From contig NZ_JACJRS010000027.1 in NCBI RefSeq assembly GCF_014697375.1, forward strand, positions 1-59,747: DNA of 59,747 nt, written 5' to 3'. Shown one piece after another: positions 59,641 to 59,747 of the stretch; positions within the stretch are counted from its first letter, which is position 1, and each line of letters begins with the position of its first letter. Position numbers and translations under genes: made by a program. The notes beneath the pieces were generated by a model. The model saw nothing but the letters and a program-made list of their open reading frames with translations. It searched no databases and had not been told where the DNA came from. Source of the stretch: Phormidium sp. FACHB-1136. GTDB taxonomy: Bacteria > Cyanobacteriota > Cyanobacteriia > Phormidesmidales > Phormidesmidaceae.

Positions 59641-59747
59641 CAACACTCCGGACAGATTTAGGAGGCTGTGATCCCAGTCTATGCGGCGATAACCCCGTAG
59701 TTCAGGAGGGTCTGGTAGTTGGGATGGGATTGAATCAAAGTTGGCTC
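59641..59747 (-). mobile_element. Second copy of the insertion sequence (right end, cut by the window)
   Basis: The outer end reads CAACACTCCGGACAGATTTA, the same terminal repeat as the element at 15477-16626. The inward sequence matches that copy's last ~100 bases with a few substitutions. Its transposase runs toward the DGQHR-like gene. Confidence 0.88.
59679..59747 (-). CDS. C-terminal end of a transposase (partial)
   Basis: The last 22 residues, EPTLIQSHPNYQTLLNYGVI-AA, match the C-terminus of the broken transposase at 15562-16586 (there EPTLTKSHPNDQTLLNYGVI-AT). The stop is at 59679-59681, 38 bases from the terminal repeat. Whether the rest is intact is beyond the window. Confidence 0.85.
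   Translation of the reverse strand, partial: EPTLIQSHPNYQTLLNYGVIAA

Overview
The window comes from a GC-rich cyanobacterial chromosome. The evidence is a set of lineage-typical genes: a CruA/CruP-type lycopene cyclase, a PAP/fibrillin protein, a CIA30 protein, DUF3598, DUF1824 and DUF2301 proteins, an orthocaspase-like protein, an FtsH very close to the cyanobacterial FtsH1 (slr1604) type, and a cyanobacterial-size NADP isocitrate dehydrogenase. The exact genus cannot be read from the sequence; a filamentous Leptolyngbya-like lineage is only a guess.

About 1-14.6 kb is core metabolism and quality control: an iscA-like Fe-S assembly gene with a TPR partner, argJ, a SulP transporter, citramalate synthase, a periplasmic Ig-like repeat protein, a class IV aminotransferase and ftsH with a clear terminator. 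From 15.5 to 17.1 kb there is a scar: a decayed 1.15-kb insertion sequence with visible terminal inverted repeats, followed by a UPF0175 antitoxin and a deleted PIN-toxin remnant. From 17.2 to 34.8 kb come the lycopene cyclase, a SirB1-type protein, an ECF-like sigma factor with a TPR protein, SpoIID, a pseudo-orthocaspase, the UDP-xylose pair uxs-ugd, radC, a GIY-YIG-like protein, a response regulator, CIA30, a YbaK deacylase and DUF2062. A dispersed hairpin repeat family occurs in several gaps here.

At 35.1-38.5 kb a permease and its usual TIGR03943 partner are split by an AT-rich two-gene cassette (ParA-like ATPase plus a small acidic protein). Core-type genes continue to 54.4 kb: alanine dehydrogenase, an ABC-F protein, a PAS-GAF histidine kinase, L28, a KtrB/TrkH-type K+ channel subunit, PAP/fibrillin, a LuxR-type response regulator and icd.

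From 54.5 kb to the end the window becomes an accessory island, much of it AT-rich: a membrane-anchored coiled-coil GIY-YIG (T5orf172-type) protein, a VapBC-like pair, a DUF6883/DUF4926 pair between two ~100-bp direct repeats, and a two-gene unit made of a DGQHR-like protein and a protein with a HEPN-like R-x4-H motif. The 5' end of that last unit is cut by a second copy of the same insertion sequence. This unit and the ParA cassette are the best candidates for undescribed (possibly defence) systems. No tRNA, rRNA or CRISPR array was seen.
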